NCBI GenBank assembly: GCA_001969505.1
Contig: LSSK01001196.1
Coordinates: forward strand, 1 to 10,785
DNA length: 10,785 nucleotides
DNA from: Zancudomyces culisetae
Taxonomy: Eukaryota; Kickxellomycota; Harpellomycetes; Harpellales; Legeriomycetaceae
Reading direction: 5' to 3'
Position 1 is the first letter of the stretch; the number at the start of each line of letters is the position of its first letter. A model generated the notes under the pieces. It did not search any database. It saw only the letters and a program-made list of their open reading frames with translations, and was not told the origin of the DNA. Made by a program: the position numbers and the translations under genes. Shown in pieces: positions 1 to 6,241 of the stretch.

Positions 1-268
1 AACTTACTAGTTCTAATATTATTTCTTAATATATTTCTCTATCCGTGTAGTATAATATTATGTATTATTTTTTATATGTTTATACTATATTTAACTAATT
101 TTAAATGTGGTTAAGAGTTGTTTTATTCAAGTAAGTTGTTGGCGATTGTATTAACCCCCAAATATGTCCTATAATTTTGTGTTAACTATAATCTAAATTT
201 AAACTATCCTAATTATGAATGTTGAACAAAAACCACGAGGGGAGAAAAAGTCCAATCTAAAAATACTG

Positions 269-663
269 CTAATTATATAAAATATAAAATAGGTAGATAA
301 ATCGTTCCATTGTATTTCTCATACGACAACTGTAGTTGTAGTATTCAAAACCCTGAGAGTTCTGAATGCAAGTCTCTTCACGTGACATACCGGTTCGGGT
401 ATAATCACTGGATATCGATGCACTGCTACCCCGTAGCGTGATGTGCATCAAGGGAGGCTCAGTTGAGCTATTATCCCTATACAATGTCGGTGAGATAGTA
501 CTCACGGACATTGACTCCGGGCTTCTACGGATTCGAAGTTGACGAACACTTTCCGTCAACTCCCCAAGTGTTCGGGGACTTAACACCCCTGTCTCTTGGT
601 CCATGCTATTGCCCCTAGTGCTGTTTGATGAGGTGGCAGAATCTCTCCTAGATTCATTCGCAC
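269..663 (-). CDS. Putative 3'-terminal exon, unknown Ser/Arg-rich protein
   Basis: I do not recognise this protein. On the minus strand an open frame runs from a good-looking splice acceptor (pyrimidine-rich tract then TACAG, with the AG at 665-664) through a Met at 604 to a stop at 269. The frame is open upstream of that Met back to the acceptor, so the Met is probably not the real start. The roughly 130-residue product is polar and rich in Ser, Arg, Thr and Glu (for example SRRDSATSSN and LRIRRSPESMSVS), which suggests a disordered tail. Base composition is clearly richer in G+C than the flanks. The last 12 or so residues are hydrophobic and AT-coded. They may be read-through into non-coding sequence, for example past a GTATGAG donor-like site. 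No transposon motif is visible, so a host gene exon is the best guess. Existence as a real exon is inferred, not proven. Confidence 0.4.
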
Positions 664-892
664 CTGTACCAAAAAGATATTGATCATTATTTTTACTTTT
701 ATTTTTTCTGCTGTTTAAAAATCTTTTTTTAGATAATTTTTTATTAATAATATTTATGGTAATACATGGAAGATGGTTTCTTTTCCACCATGTATCCTTT
801 AAATATAAACTATAAAATCATTTTGTTCACCAAATAGACTATAACATGATAAGGTATAACTATTAAAATAATATTTAGGTTTGATAATATTG

Positions 893-933
893 ATGTAGTA
901 TGAACATGTATTTGAACATTTCCCATACTACAT
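893..933. repeat. 10-bp inverted repeat (hairpin)
   Basis: ATGTAGTATG at 893-902 is the exact reverse complement of CATACTACAT at 924-933, leaving a 21-base loop that itself contains a GAACAT-type direct repeat. It lies 12 bases before a second hairpin at 946-987, so the two form a pair. Confidence 0.6.
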
Positions 934-945
934 TCATCATTATTG

Positions 946-987
946 AATGGACGCAGTATGAAGAATTAATTTCATGCTGAGTCCATT
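946..987 (+). repeat. 17-bp near-perfect hairpin, 8-base loop
   Basis: The arms 946-962 and 971-987 pair over 17 positions: AATGGAC with GTCCATT, CAG with CTG and ATGAA with TTCAT. The only breaks are one G-A mismatch and one T-G wobble, around the loop GAATTAAT. The wobble is tolerated only in plus-strand RNA, a weak hint that the plus strand is the structured one. It could be a small structured RNA, a hairpin-type transposon remnant, or neither. Confidence 0.6.
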
Positions 988-1567
988 AATTTTCATTTAC
1001 TTAATTTTTTAAATTATGTCCAGTTTTAATTCAAACTATTAAAATATATAAATGTCTATCCATGCATTAATAGTTGTTTAATAGTTTTACTCATTCGACA
1101 CTATAAGAAATTTGTATGTTTATATAGAATATCCATTTAATTAATAGTTATGTTGGTTTTTATGGATATAAGTGGCGTAGAATCTACTTGTGGCTTCGAT
1201 TAATGGTCTCACTTAATCCGTTATAATGATCTTAAAAATATCTACTAATGGCTAAATACTGCAAACACTTAGTATATGTGTTTATTTTCTAAAAAGATAA
1301 GAACCAAAACTTACTATCGAAATTAATCACTAAAAAAACCAATCAAATATTGTGAAGGAAAAAAGAGTCCAATTTCTAAAATAATTTTGATTACGTTTTT
1401 TTCATTGTATTTCTTCAATATCCATACACGATTTTTATAAAGTATAACATATTATATGACATTTGTAGTTGGATAAATAAGTTATGAATTCAAACTGGTT
1501 CTACTAGATGGGTGGTATCACTAGACTTGGTTTAACCATTTTAACTAGTTACTTATTTCTAGTTATA

Positions 1568-1596
1568 CATATAAATGGAACCGGAACATTTATATG
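1568..1596. repeat. 10-bp perfect inverted repeat
   Basis: CATATAAATG (1568-1577) and CATTTATATG (1587-1596) are exact reverse complements around the 9-base loop GAACCGGAA, which is unusually GC-rich for this region. Confidence 0.55.
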
Positions 1597-1698
1597 GGAC
1601 AAAAATTGACATTTTATTTTCGATTAAAATAATAATTTTTAAATACAAAATTTTACTAGAAAATCTAATATAAATACTAACTATAAAATTAACAAATA

Positions 1699-1724
1699 GT
1701 ATGCAAACGTAATATTTTGCATAC
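1699..1724. repeat. 9-bp perfect inverted repeat
   Basis: GTATGCAAA (1699-1707) pairs exactly with TTTGCATAC (1716-1724) around an 8-base loop. Confidence 0.5.
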
Positions 1725-1773
1725 AACAATGTCATGTATGTTTATAATACTTACACACACGATAAGAAAGGAC

Positions 1774-1845
1774 CAACGTTGAACCATTGTCCTAAAGTGG
1801 CCTTTTTATTATTGTGGATTTTGCTACAATAGTGGTTCAAAGTTG
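1774..1845. repeat. Long imperfect inverted repeat
   Basis: CAAC (1774-1777) plus TTGAACCA (1779-1786) plus TTGT (1787-1790) face ACAAT (1826-1830), TGGTTCAA (1833-1840) and GTTG (1842-1845). The result is a roughly 17-bp interrupted stem around a 35-base AT-rich loop. It may be a remnant of a small foldback element, but I see no target duplication. Confidence 0.5.
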
Positions 1846-2068
1846 ATTAGATTTTATATTTATTACTATGATTAATAATAATACTTTTATATAAGTATAA
1901 AATATTTTAGTAAAAACCTTTTAAATACGACGAAACATCATACTAGGTGTCATTAATCAATAAATAAATTATAAAATTATAACATTTTTTATTACTATAA
2001 ACTTATTGTTACATATGTATAAAAATTATGTAAAATCTAGTTAGTTAGTCAATAGTTTTTAGTTTGTT

Positions 2069-2105
2069 GATTAGTAAGCAAAATTATATAAAATGCTTAC
2101 TAATC
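2069..2105. repeat. 12-bp perfect inverted repeat
   Basis: GATTAGTAAGCA (2069-2080) is the exact reverse complement of TGCTTACTAATC (2094-2105), with a 13-base AT loop. It is one of the longest perfect stems in the left part of the window. Confidence 0.6.
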
Positions 2106-2263
2106 CTAATATGCCTATATACACTAGAGGATATATATTATATATTAAAAAGTGTTTTGATGAGCACTTTCGATAGCTCAATGTTAGAACTAGATGTATT
2201 TTATTTAATGAACTTGATTTTAGAAAAATATTAACTTTATTAAACTAAAGAGAATATTTTTCA

Positions 2264-2313
2264 CTGACGATTTCCACAACGAAATTCGTTGGGTTTATAT
2301 ACTTTTTCGTCAG
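2264..2313. repeat. Nested hairpin (outer 7-bp stem, inner 5-7 bp)
   Basis: The outer stem is CTGACGA (2264-2270) with TCGTCAG (2307-2313). Nested inside it, CAACGAA (2277-2283) and TTCGTTG (2285-2291) form an almost perfect palindrome that could fold with a 5-base loop. It sits directly before the hairpin pair at 2335-2390, giving a compact 127-bp structured block. Confidence 0.5.
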
Positions 2314-2334
2314 CGAAAATTTCATGAAAAAAAC

Positions 2335-2390
2335 CAAGGTCGCAAGACCTTGTTTATCGAAGAAAAAATATTTTCTTACTTCGATAAACA
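2335..2390. repeat. Double hairpin sharing two bases, one with GCAA tetraloop
   Basis: The first stem is CAAGGTC (2335-2341) with GACCTTG (2346-2352), closed by the GNRA tetraloop GCAA. The second is a 12-bp perfect stem, TGTTTATCGAAG (2351-2362) with CTTCGATAAACA (2379-2390). The two stems overlap by the bases TG at 2351-2352, so they sit back to back. A GNRA loop on a perfect stem is a common RNA motif. Whether it is transcribed is unknown. It resembles in outline the double-hairpin elements known from some fungal mitochondrial genomes, but this is only an analogy. Confidence 0.6.
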
Positions 2391-2427
2391 TTCAACGAGT
2401 TTGACCCTTGATTAGTTTCATGATTTT

Positions 2428-2453
2428 CAATGTTGGGGTTTAGTTCAACATTG
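2428..2453. repeat. 8-bp perfect inverted repeat
   Basis: CAATGTTG (2428-2435) pairs exactly with CAACATTG (2446-2453) around a 10-base loop, about 40 bases after the double hairpin. Confidence 0.45.
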
Positions 2454-2990
2454 TGTTGTTTTGGTTTATGTAAAATAAAAACAGTTACTAAAAATCGAAT
2501 TGGTAATAAATTAATTTCATGATTACCTAAATCAATTTATGTAACTTTACTAAAATGGAAATTCAACTTACTAATTTAATTAAACTAAAATAGAAATAAA
2601 ATTAATTAAAAATAAATTATAGAGCTACGTTCTATTCATAACACTCAACAATTATAAATGGTCTTCTAGTTTCTACATTTTATCTATTCTCATCTGACAA
2701 CAATTGTCGCAATAAATATTGTAGTACTGGTTATACCTATATTTTAAAACAATAAAACTAAATAATTAATTAAACCAACATAGTCCAGACACTAGAGATT
2801 CATGTTCGAAATTCACTCATAACCATAGCGTTTATCTATTCTAAATCAATCAAATTATACTAAAGACTATAAAAGTGTTCCGAGGCAAAATTTTTTATTT
2901 ACTCAGGTTCGTCGTAAGAAATAATAAATTATATATAAAATTACAAAAACATACGACATTATTTGTCCTAAAGTAACTATAAATATGAGT

Positions 2991-3009
2991 TAACCAATTA
3001 TATTGGTTA
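2991..3009. repeat. 8-bp inverted repeat, 3-base loop
   Basis: TAACCAAT (2991-2998) and ATTGGTTA (3002-3009) are exact reverse complements separated by TAT. Confidence 0.45.
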
Positions 3010-3107
3010 GTTTAATAAATGTATTTTATAAATTTAGTATATATAATTTTATTGTGTATTAATGAATAAATTGTCCTTTTCCACAGATAAATATAAGTAT
3101 TTAAAAT

Positions 3108-3431
3108 TTACATAATATTGAAATTGACCCGTCCCGTGTAGTATTTGGTAGCGAAAGTTACCAAGAATAGCTTAAGCATATTCACTACACGACAAAACTG
3201 TCGTAAGATAATACGATGGTGTCGGGTGAGGTTGGGTGCAGCCTCATCTTTTGTCGGGTTTTTCAATTGTAAAAAAACATGATCCATAATAACAGCATAT
3301 GGGTCACGTGATTCTTTGGGATCCACTTCCATAGAAGTGGCTCCCGAACGGTCACTATCAGATGAGTATCTGCCCTCATCTTTTTCTGTCTGGATCCATC
3401 TGGGTTTAAATTTACTCATAAAGCCTGACAT
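3108..3431 (-). CDS. Hypothetical protein or exon, unknown
   Basis: This is a 107-residue minus-strand frame that I cannot assign to a family. The first 70 or so residues look like real coding sequence: mixed composition, a charged stretch (QTEKDEGRYSSDSDRSG) and a clear rise in G+C over the flanks. It starts with MSGFMSKFKPRW, with a second in-frame Met at residue 5. The 3' third overlaps the hairpin cluster at 3135-3204 and is less protein-like, so the exon may really end earlier, for example at a GGTAAC donor-like site. It could be a 5' exon of the same minus-strand gene as 269-663, since both are Ser/Arg/Asp-rich and on the same strand, or an unrelated decayed ORF. Nothing ties it to the retrotransposons. 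Confidence 0.35.
   Translation of the reverse strand: MSGFMSKFKPRWIQTEKDEGRYSSDSDRSGATSMEVDPKESRDPYAVIMDHVFLQLKNPTKDEAAPNLTRHHRIILRQFCRVVNMLKLFLVTFATKYYTGRVNFNIM
3135..3204. repeat. Adjacent hairpins within the 3' part of the 3108-3431 frame
   Basis: CGTGTAGT (3135-3142) pairs with ACTACACG (3184-3191) and encloses TTGGTA (3145-3150) with TACCAA (3159-3164). Immediately after, and overlapping by three bases, ACGACA (3189-3194) pairs with TGTCGT (3199-3204) around a 4-base loop. This is the third place in the left region where hairpins sit side by side. Confidence 0.5.
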
Positions 3432-3752
3432 TCTTTATGTGAGATTTTAATAGTTTCTAATGTTTTAAAACTTAATATTCAATAACTAGCTGTAGACTGT
3501 CATGAGCCATTTATGACATTTTTGATATTTCTAATATGGTATTAAAAATAGCAAATGTTAAATTTATTAACATTTTCTCCGCTTTAATTCTTACTCCATA
3601 CATTATTAATTATGGTATAAGAATTATATTTATTTATTTGTTATAACCTGTCAACATCTGGAGTCTGGAGTTTTATATTTAATATTATTAATGTTTATTG
3701 TATGAATGTATAAATGATATTAGTTACTGAATCGTAGACAGGAAAATTGTAC

Positions 3753-3762
3753 CCTTTTTATA
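3753..3762 (-). promoter_or_regulatory. TATA box of minus-strand LTR C
   Basis: The minus strand reads TATAAAAAGG here, followed about 30 bases later by a TCAGT initiator-like site (3730-3726). Spacing and sequence match the copy at 6129-6138. Confidence 0.6.
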
Positions 3763-3963
3763 CTTTTTTCTATGTCTTGGTTTTTGAACATAATCACTAT
3801 GAAAACTGAGAAATAGCTAAAAATGAAAGGTAAAGAAAAACGTGTTTGATTACTAATCAAATTTGATTAGTTTTAAACAAAAATCAAATTCGAATCTATA
3901 AAATTAAACATGTGTAAATTATTACGTAAGAAAATTAATAAATATTGTGAATTTTCGGTAATG

Positions 3964-4034
3964 TTCTAGAATGTTGAGGAACATATTAAACATTACTGCG
4001 AAAAAAAATCAGATTATTCTAGAACGTTTTCGAA
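3964..4034 (-). promoter_or_regulatory. Two heat-shock-element-like TTC/GAA arrays in U3
   Basis: One array has TTC 3964, GAA 3969, TTG 3974 and GAA 3979. The other has TTC 4017, GAA 4022, TTT 4027 and GAA 4032, all in exact 5-bp phase. They correspond to the arrays at 5845-5925 of the other copy. The outer GAA at 4041-4043 is one base out of phase because of a deletion, so this copy is slightly degraded. Confidence 0.55.
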
Positions 4035-4060
4035 CATCTAGAATCAGTTCATGAAAGTAG

Positions 4061-4675
4061 TGTTATGAATACACATTTATCATAGCAATATTGTATATTA
4101 AATACAAATTAATTAATTAATATTAATGATAATAATGTGTTTCATAATTATTAAATTGAAGGTTTATTTTATTTAAGTATTATTAAATTATTCGTATAAA
4201 ACATTAATATTGATGTTCATGAATAATATTTAATGTATCATCATGTCACAGAGCGAATTATATTAGTTTAACAGGTTGTAATTCTTAAGGAATTACAGCT
4301 AGGAAATGTTAATTATTAAATACTAAGTAAATATTAGAATAAATGTTATGGGAGGTTAGATGTCACCTGATTGGCCATGACACATCATTAAATTGTGTAT
4401 ATTAATGATATTAGGTATTTGTTTATTAATTAGTTATATAAATAGTTTAAGTATTATATTAATATTAATTACTAACTTAATTATATTTAAGGGTAATCAT
4501 TTCCCTTTGATTAACAACTAAGTTTAACAATCTCGTTAATTACTTATATGATATATTAGTTATATTTTATAATTACTATGTGTTTTCATAAACATATTCT
4601 TAATAGCTTTCAAAAACTAAATGTGTGATAGTTTGTTAATACCATTATTATTGTGTATAATATTGGTATCTAACA
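4061..4675 (+). mobile_element. LTR of family A/B (copy B), carrying a 139-bp insertion
   Basis: It begins TGTTATGAATACACAT and ends TTGGTATCTAACA, matching LTR A (9763-10243) at both ends, with 5-bp terminal inverted repeats TGTTA/TAACA. Length is 615 bp against 481 bp for LTR A, and the excess is accounted for by the insertion at 4244-4382 plus its target duplication. The TATA region seen in LTR A is decayed here (TTATATTTAAGGG). The right edge interrupts the pol-2 RT frame exactly after codons for MPF. The left edge abuts LTR C with only GTAG between. No matching target duplication flanks it (AGTAG left, CAAAC right), which indicates a deletion or rearrangement on the left side. Confidence 0.85.
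4244..4382 (+). mobile_element. Short TGTCA...TGACA insertion E1 (139 bp) with 5-bp TSD CATCA
   Basis: Inside LTR B, a block starting TGTCACAGAGC and ending GGCCATGACA is flanked by CATCA at 4239-4243 and 4383-4387. LTR A shows the empty site (CATCATTAATATT at 9943-9955) with one CATCA, so the insertion is directly demonstrated within this window. The block has an 8-bp hairpin, TGTAATTC/GAATTACA (4277-4284/4290-4297), an AATAAA at 4338-4343 and the motif TTATGGG at 4346-4352. No coding capacity. Its TG...CA ends and 5-bp duplication are like an LTR, but it is far shorter than LTR A or C. It could be a solo LTR of a miniature (TRIM/SMART-like) element or a small inverted-repeat element. Confidence 0.8.
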
Positions 4676-5831
4676 CAAACGGCATCACCTTATAACGGTA
4701 TATACCTCCCCCGGGTATAGCGAAGGCAGTTTTGTTTCTATCTCTTGGATGTACTGGCACTTGCCAGAATCCGGATAGAGCGTCCAGGGTGCTAAATCTC
4801 TTGATCCGGATAGGGCATCGAATATTTCCTCTATCTGGGGTAGTGGGTATTTATCTTTGATGGTTATCGCATTAAATTTTCGATAGTCTGCGCAAATTCT
4901 CAATTTCCATTTTTCTTAGTAACAACTACAATGGGTGAACACCATTCTGAATAACACTTTTCGATTATCCCATTTTTCTCCATTTCAGATACTTCTTGAG
5001 TTACGAGGTCTTTCATTTTCTGGGGTATACGATAAGGCTTCTGATGTATAGGTGTAGCTCCTGTTGTATCAATTCTGTGACAAATAGCGTTGGTTTGCGT
5101 AAGTTCTTTTACACTATCAGTAAAACATTCACTAAATTCTTCTTTTATATCACAAATGTAAGCGTCAGTTTTAGGTATTTTGTGGTCCTCTTTGTCATCT
5201 TGTATTTTTCCAATTCCATAGATTTTGATAGGTGATGACTACGCTTTATTCAATGGTTCTGCATACCGTTTGTTAATCCGGTTAGGCATTAACTAAATGG
5301 AGCATTAATTCCATTTTTTCCATGTCTAGACTCACTTTGACTTGCATAGCCAGTCCATTCCAAGTATTAGTGTTCTTTTAGAATGGTTCATAACAAGTAA
5401 ATCAATTGGAAAGGCATAGTTTGCTATAGATATAGGGGTATCTACTACTACACCTTTAGAATGGTGTTGTCAGGAAACTAATTTATTTAAGTTGGGAAAC
5501 TTAATGTTCCCAAGTTAGGATTCAAAGGTAATTAAATATAATTAAAAATAAATATTAAAACTTATGGGTAAATAATGCGATTCTGACAGGTGTCTTCCCC
5601 CGTCAGCAGTTAAATTACGCCACTATTAAATTTGGATCTGTTGTCTTTCCAAGTTCTTCAGTCAGCTTGTCTGTGATTACAGAGCACGCTGCTTCTGTAT
5701 CAACTATTGACCAATAGTCTTCGCCTTTTACTGTTATAAGCATACGGCAATTGGTAATTCCATTAGTGATCTCCGGCCCAATATTTAGTTGATTTATTTG
5801 TGTCGGTTTTAAATCTACCGTTTTGCATAAC
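4676..5831 (-). pseudogene. pol: pol-2: Ty3/gypsy protease-RT fragment, decayed
   Basis: This minus-strand retrotransposon polyprotein fragment reads from protease (near 5800) into reverse transcriptase (to 4676). The protease motif is VDTEAACSVI at about 5705-5676, where DTGA would be expected, so the flap-side Gly is replaced by Glu. The flap TADGGRH follows near 5600, then E2 interrupts, then the protease end carries LILGMDWL near 5365. The RT N-terminal region has the family signatures IDTTGATPIHQKPYR (near 5070-5026), IIEKC and RICADYRKFNAI (from about 4903). The RT motif A segment LDALSGFWQV is present in a shifted frame. At least two frameshifts (near 4903 and 4815) and several stops break it. 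It ends within the MPFG motif at LTR B, so the RT catalytic motif C is lost. It is clearly related to pol-1 but much diverged, so it is probably a different family. Confidence 0.85.
5468..5588 (+). mobile_element. Short TGTCA...TGACA insertion E2 (121 bp) with 5-bp TSD GGTGT
   Basis: Ends are TGTCAG (5468-5473) and CTGACA (5583-5588), a perfect 6-bp terminal inverted repeat, flanked by GGTGT at 5463-5467 and 5589-5593. It splits the pol-2 protease between the flap motif TADGGRH and the downstream GVVVDTP segment. Taking out the insert and one duplicate leaves the two sides in the same frame, which supports the boundaries. Internal features parallel E1: a 7-bp hairpin TTGGGAA/TTCCCAA (5492-5498/5507-5513) followed by GTTAGGA, an AATAAA at 5547-5552 and TTATGGG at 5562-5568. 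No ORF. It is probably the same short family as E1, with low overall identity. Confidence 0.8.
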
Positions 5832-5844
5832 TGTCATGAACTGA

Positions 5845-5872
5845 TTCTAGAATGTTCGAAAACGTTCTAGAA
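5845..5872 (+). promoter_or_regulatory. Heat-shock-element-like array 1 in LTR C
   Basis: In strict 5-bp phase: TTC 5845, GAA 5850, TTC 5855, AAA 5860, TTC 5865 and GAA 5870. Five of six units match the alternating nTTCnnGAAn rule for binding of trimeric heat shock factor. It lies 13 bases inside the LTR 5' end, about 280 bases upstream of the TATA box. Confidence 0.6.
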
Positions 5873-5902
5873 TCATCTGATTTTATTCCGCAGTAATGTT
5901 TA

Positions 5903-5925
5903 GAATGTTGGGGAACATTCTAGAA
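5903..5925 (+). promoter_or_regulatory. Heat-shock-element-like array 2 in LTR C
   Basis: GAA 5903, TTG 5908, GAA 5913, TTC 5918 and GAA 5923 lie in 5-bp phase, with four of five units exact. The same bases form a 9-bp hairpin, TAGAATGTT/AACATTCTA (5901-5909/5914-5922), so a structural rather than protein-binding role is possible. Confidence 0.55.
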
Positions 5926-6128
5926 CATTACCGAAAATTCACATTATTTATTAATTTTTCTTACATAATAATTTTCACATGTTTAATTTTATTAGCATTC
6001 GAATTTAATTTTTGTTTGAAACTAATCAAATTGGATTAGTAATCAAACACGTTTTTCTTTACCTTTCATTTTTAGCTATTCCGCAGTTTTCATAGTGATT
6101 TTGTTCAAAAACCAAGGCTGGAAAAAAG

Positions 6129-6164
6129 TATAAAAAGGGTACAATTTTCCTTCTTGGATTCAGT
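6129..6164 (+). promoter_or_regulatory. LTR C core promoter: TATA box and TCAGT initiator
   Basis: TATAAAAAGG at 6129-6138 is followed by TCAGT at 6160-6164, about 31 bases downstream of the TATA start, which is normal RNA polymerase II spacing. Both elements are conserved in the inverted copy (3762-3753 and 3730-3726). Predicted transcription start is near 6162. Confidence 0.65.
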
Positions 6165-6190
6165 ATCTAGTATCTTGTATACATTCATAC

Positions 6191-6212
6191 AATAAACATT
6201 AATAATAATAAA
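6191..6212 (+). terminator. Polyadenylation signals in LTR C
   Basis: AATAAA occurs at 6191-6196 and again at 6207-6212, 30 to 50 bases before the LTR end, as expected for the R region of a retrotransposon LTR. Confidence 0.45.
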
Positions 6213-6241
6213 TATAAAACTCCAGACTCCAGATCTTGACA

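Larger units (their letters stand above)
664..3107. other. AT-rich non-coding stretch with many inverted repeats
   Basis: No convincing coding frame, RNA gene or LTR is visible across this 2.4 kb. It is very AT-rich, as expected for intergenic or intronic DNA. What it does hold is a series of perfect or near-perfect inverted repeats (listed separately), spaced roughly every 100 to 500 bases. If the exon-like patches at 269-663 and 3108-3431 belong to one minus-strand gene, this would be its intron, but nothing here proves that link. Confidence 0.6.
3649..4056 (-). mobile_element. LTR of family C, minus orientation
   Basis: This 408-bp block is the reverse complement of 5832-6241 with roughly 90 percent identity by eye. 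It therefore belongs to the same LTR family but points the other way. On the plus strand it starts TGTCAACATC and ends TTCATGAAA, where the expected terminal CA has become AA. Promoter parts are kept: the TATA box (reverse complement at 3753-3762), the TCAGT initiator (3726-3730), the duplicated CTCCAGA heptamer near the 3' end, and the TTC/GAA arrays near the 5' end. A perfect 20-bp palindrome sits at 3852-3871. No 5-bp target duplication is visible on its flanks (TAACC left, GTAGT right), so it is not an undisturbed solo LTR. Its 5' end lies 4 bp from the 5' end of LTR B. Confidence 0.85.
5832..6241 (+). mobile_element. LTR of family C, plus orientation (410 bp)
   Basis: It starts TGTCATGAACTG and ends AGATCTTGACA, giving terminal TGTCA/TGACA. 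Orientation is set by the order of promoter parts on the plus strand: TTC/GAA arrays (5845-5925), TATAAAAAGG (6129-6138), TCAGT (6160-6164), AATAAA at 6191 and 6207, and a duplicated CTCCAGA before the end. It separates pol-2 from pol-1. On its right it interrupts the integrase C-terminal region of pol-1 within LKHND. On its left lies pol-2 protease-upstream sequence, so the flanks do not rejoin into one gene. The flanking pentamers (ATAAC and GTCGT) do not match, so the original insertion has been rearranged or it is one half of a broken element. No primer-binding site is evident after it. Confidence 0.85.

Noticed and set aside
2158-2190. TGATGAG followed by a stem and GATAG, resembling a hammerhead ribozyme core
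   Set aside because: The required CUGAUGA, GAAA and cleavage-site elements are not present together around a helix junction.
3498-3518. TGTCATGAGCCATTTATGACA, a tiny unit with TGTCA and TGACA ends
   Set aside because: It has the same ends as LTR C and the short insertions, but at 21 bp with no flanking duplication it is more simply a chance hairpin.
4996-5235. Plus-strand open frame of 79 codons
   Set aside because: It lies opposite the pol-2 RT N-terminal region, whose minus-strand reading has clear gypsy motifs. The plus frame has no recognisable features and is a shadow.
5832-6241. Reading LTR C (plus) as the 3' LTR of pol-1
   Set aside because: Pol-1 is on the minus strand, whereas TATA box, initiator and AATAAA order put this LTR on the plus strand. 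Also, pol-1 is cut inside the integrase coding region with no polypurine tract.
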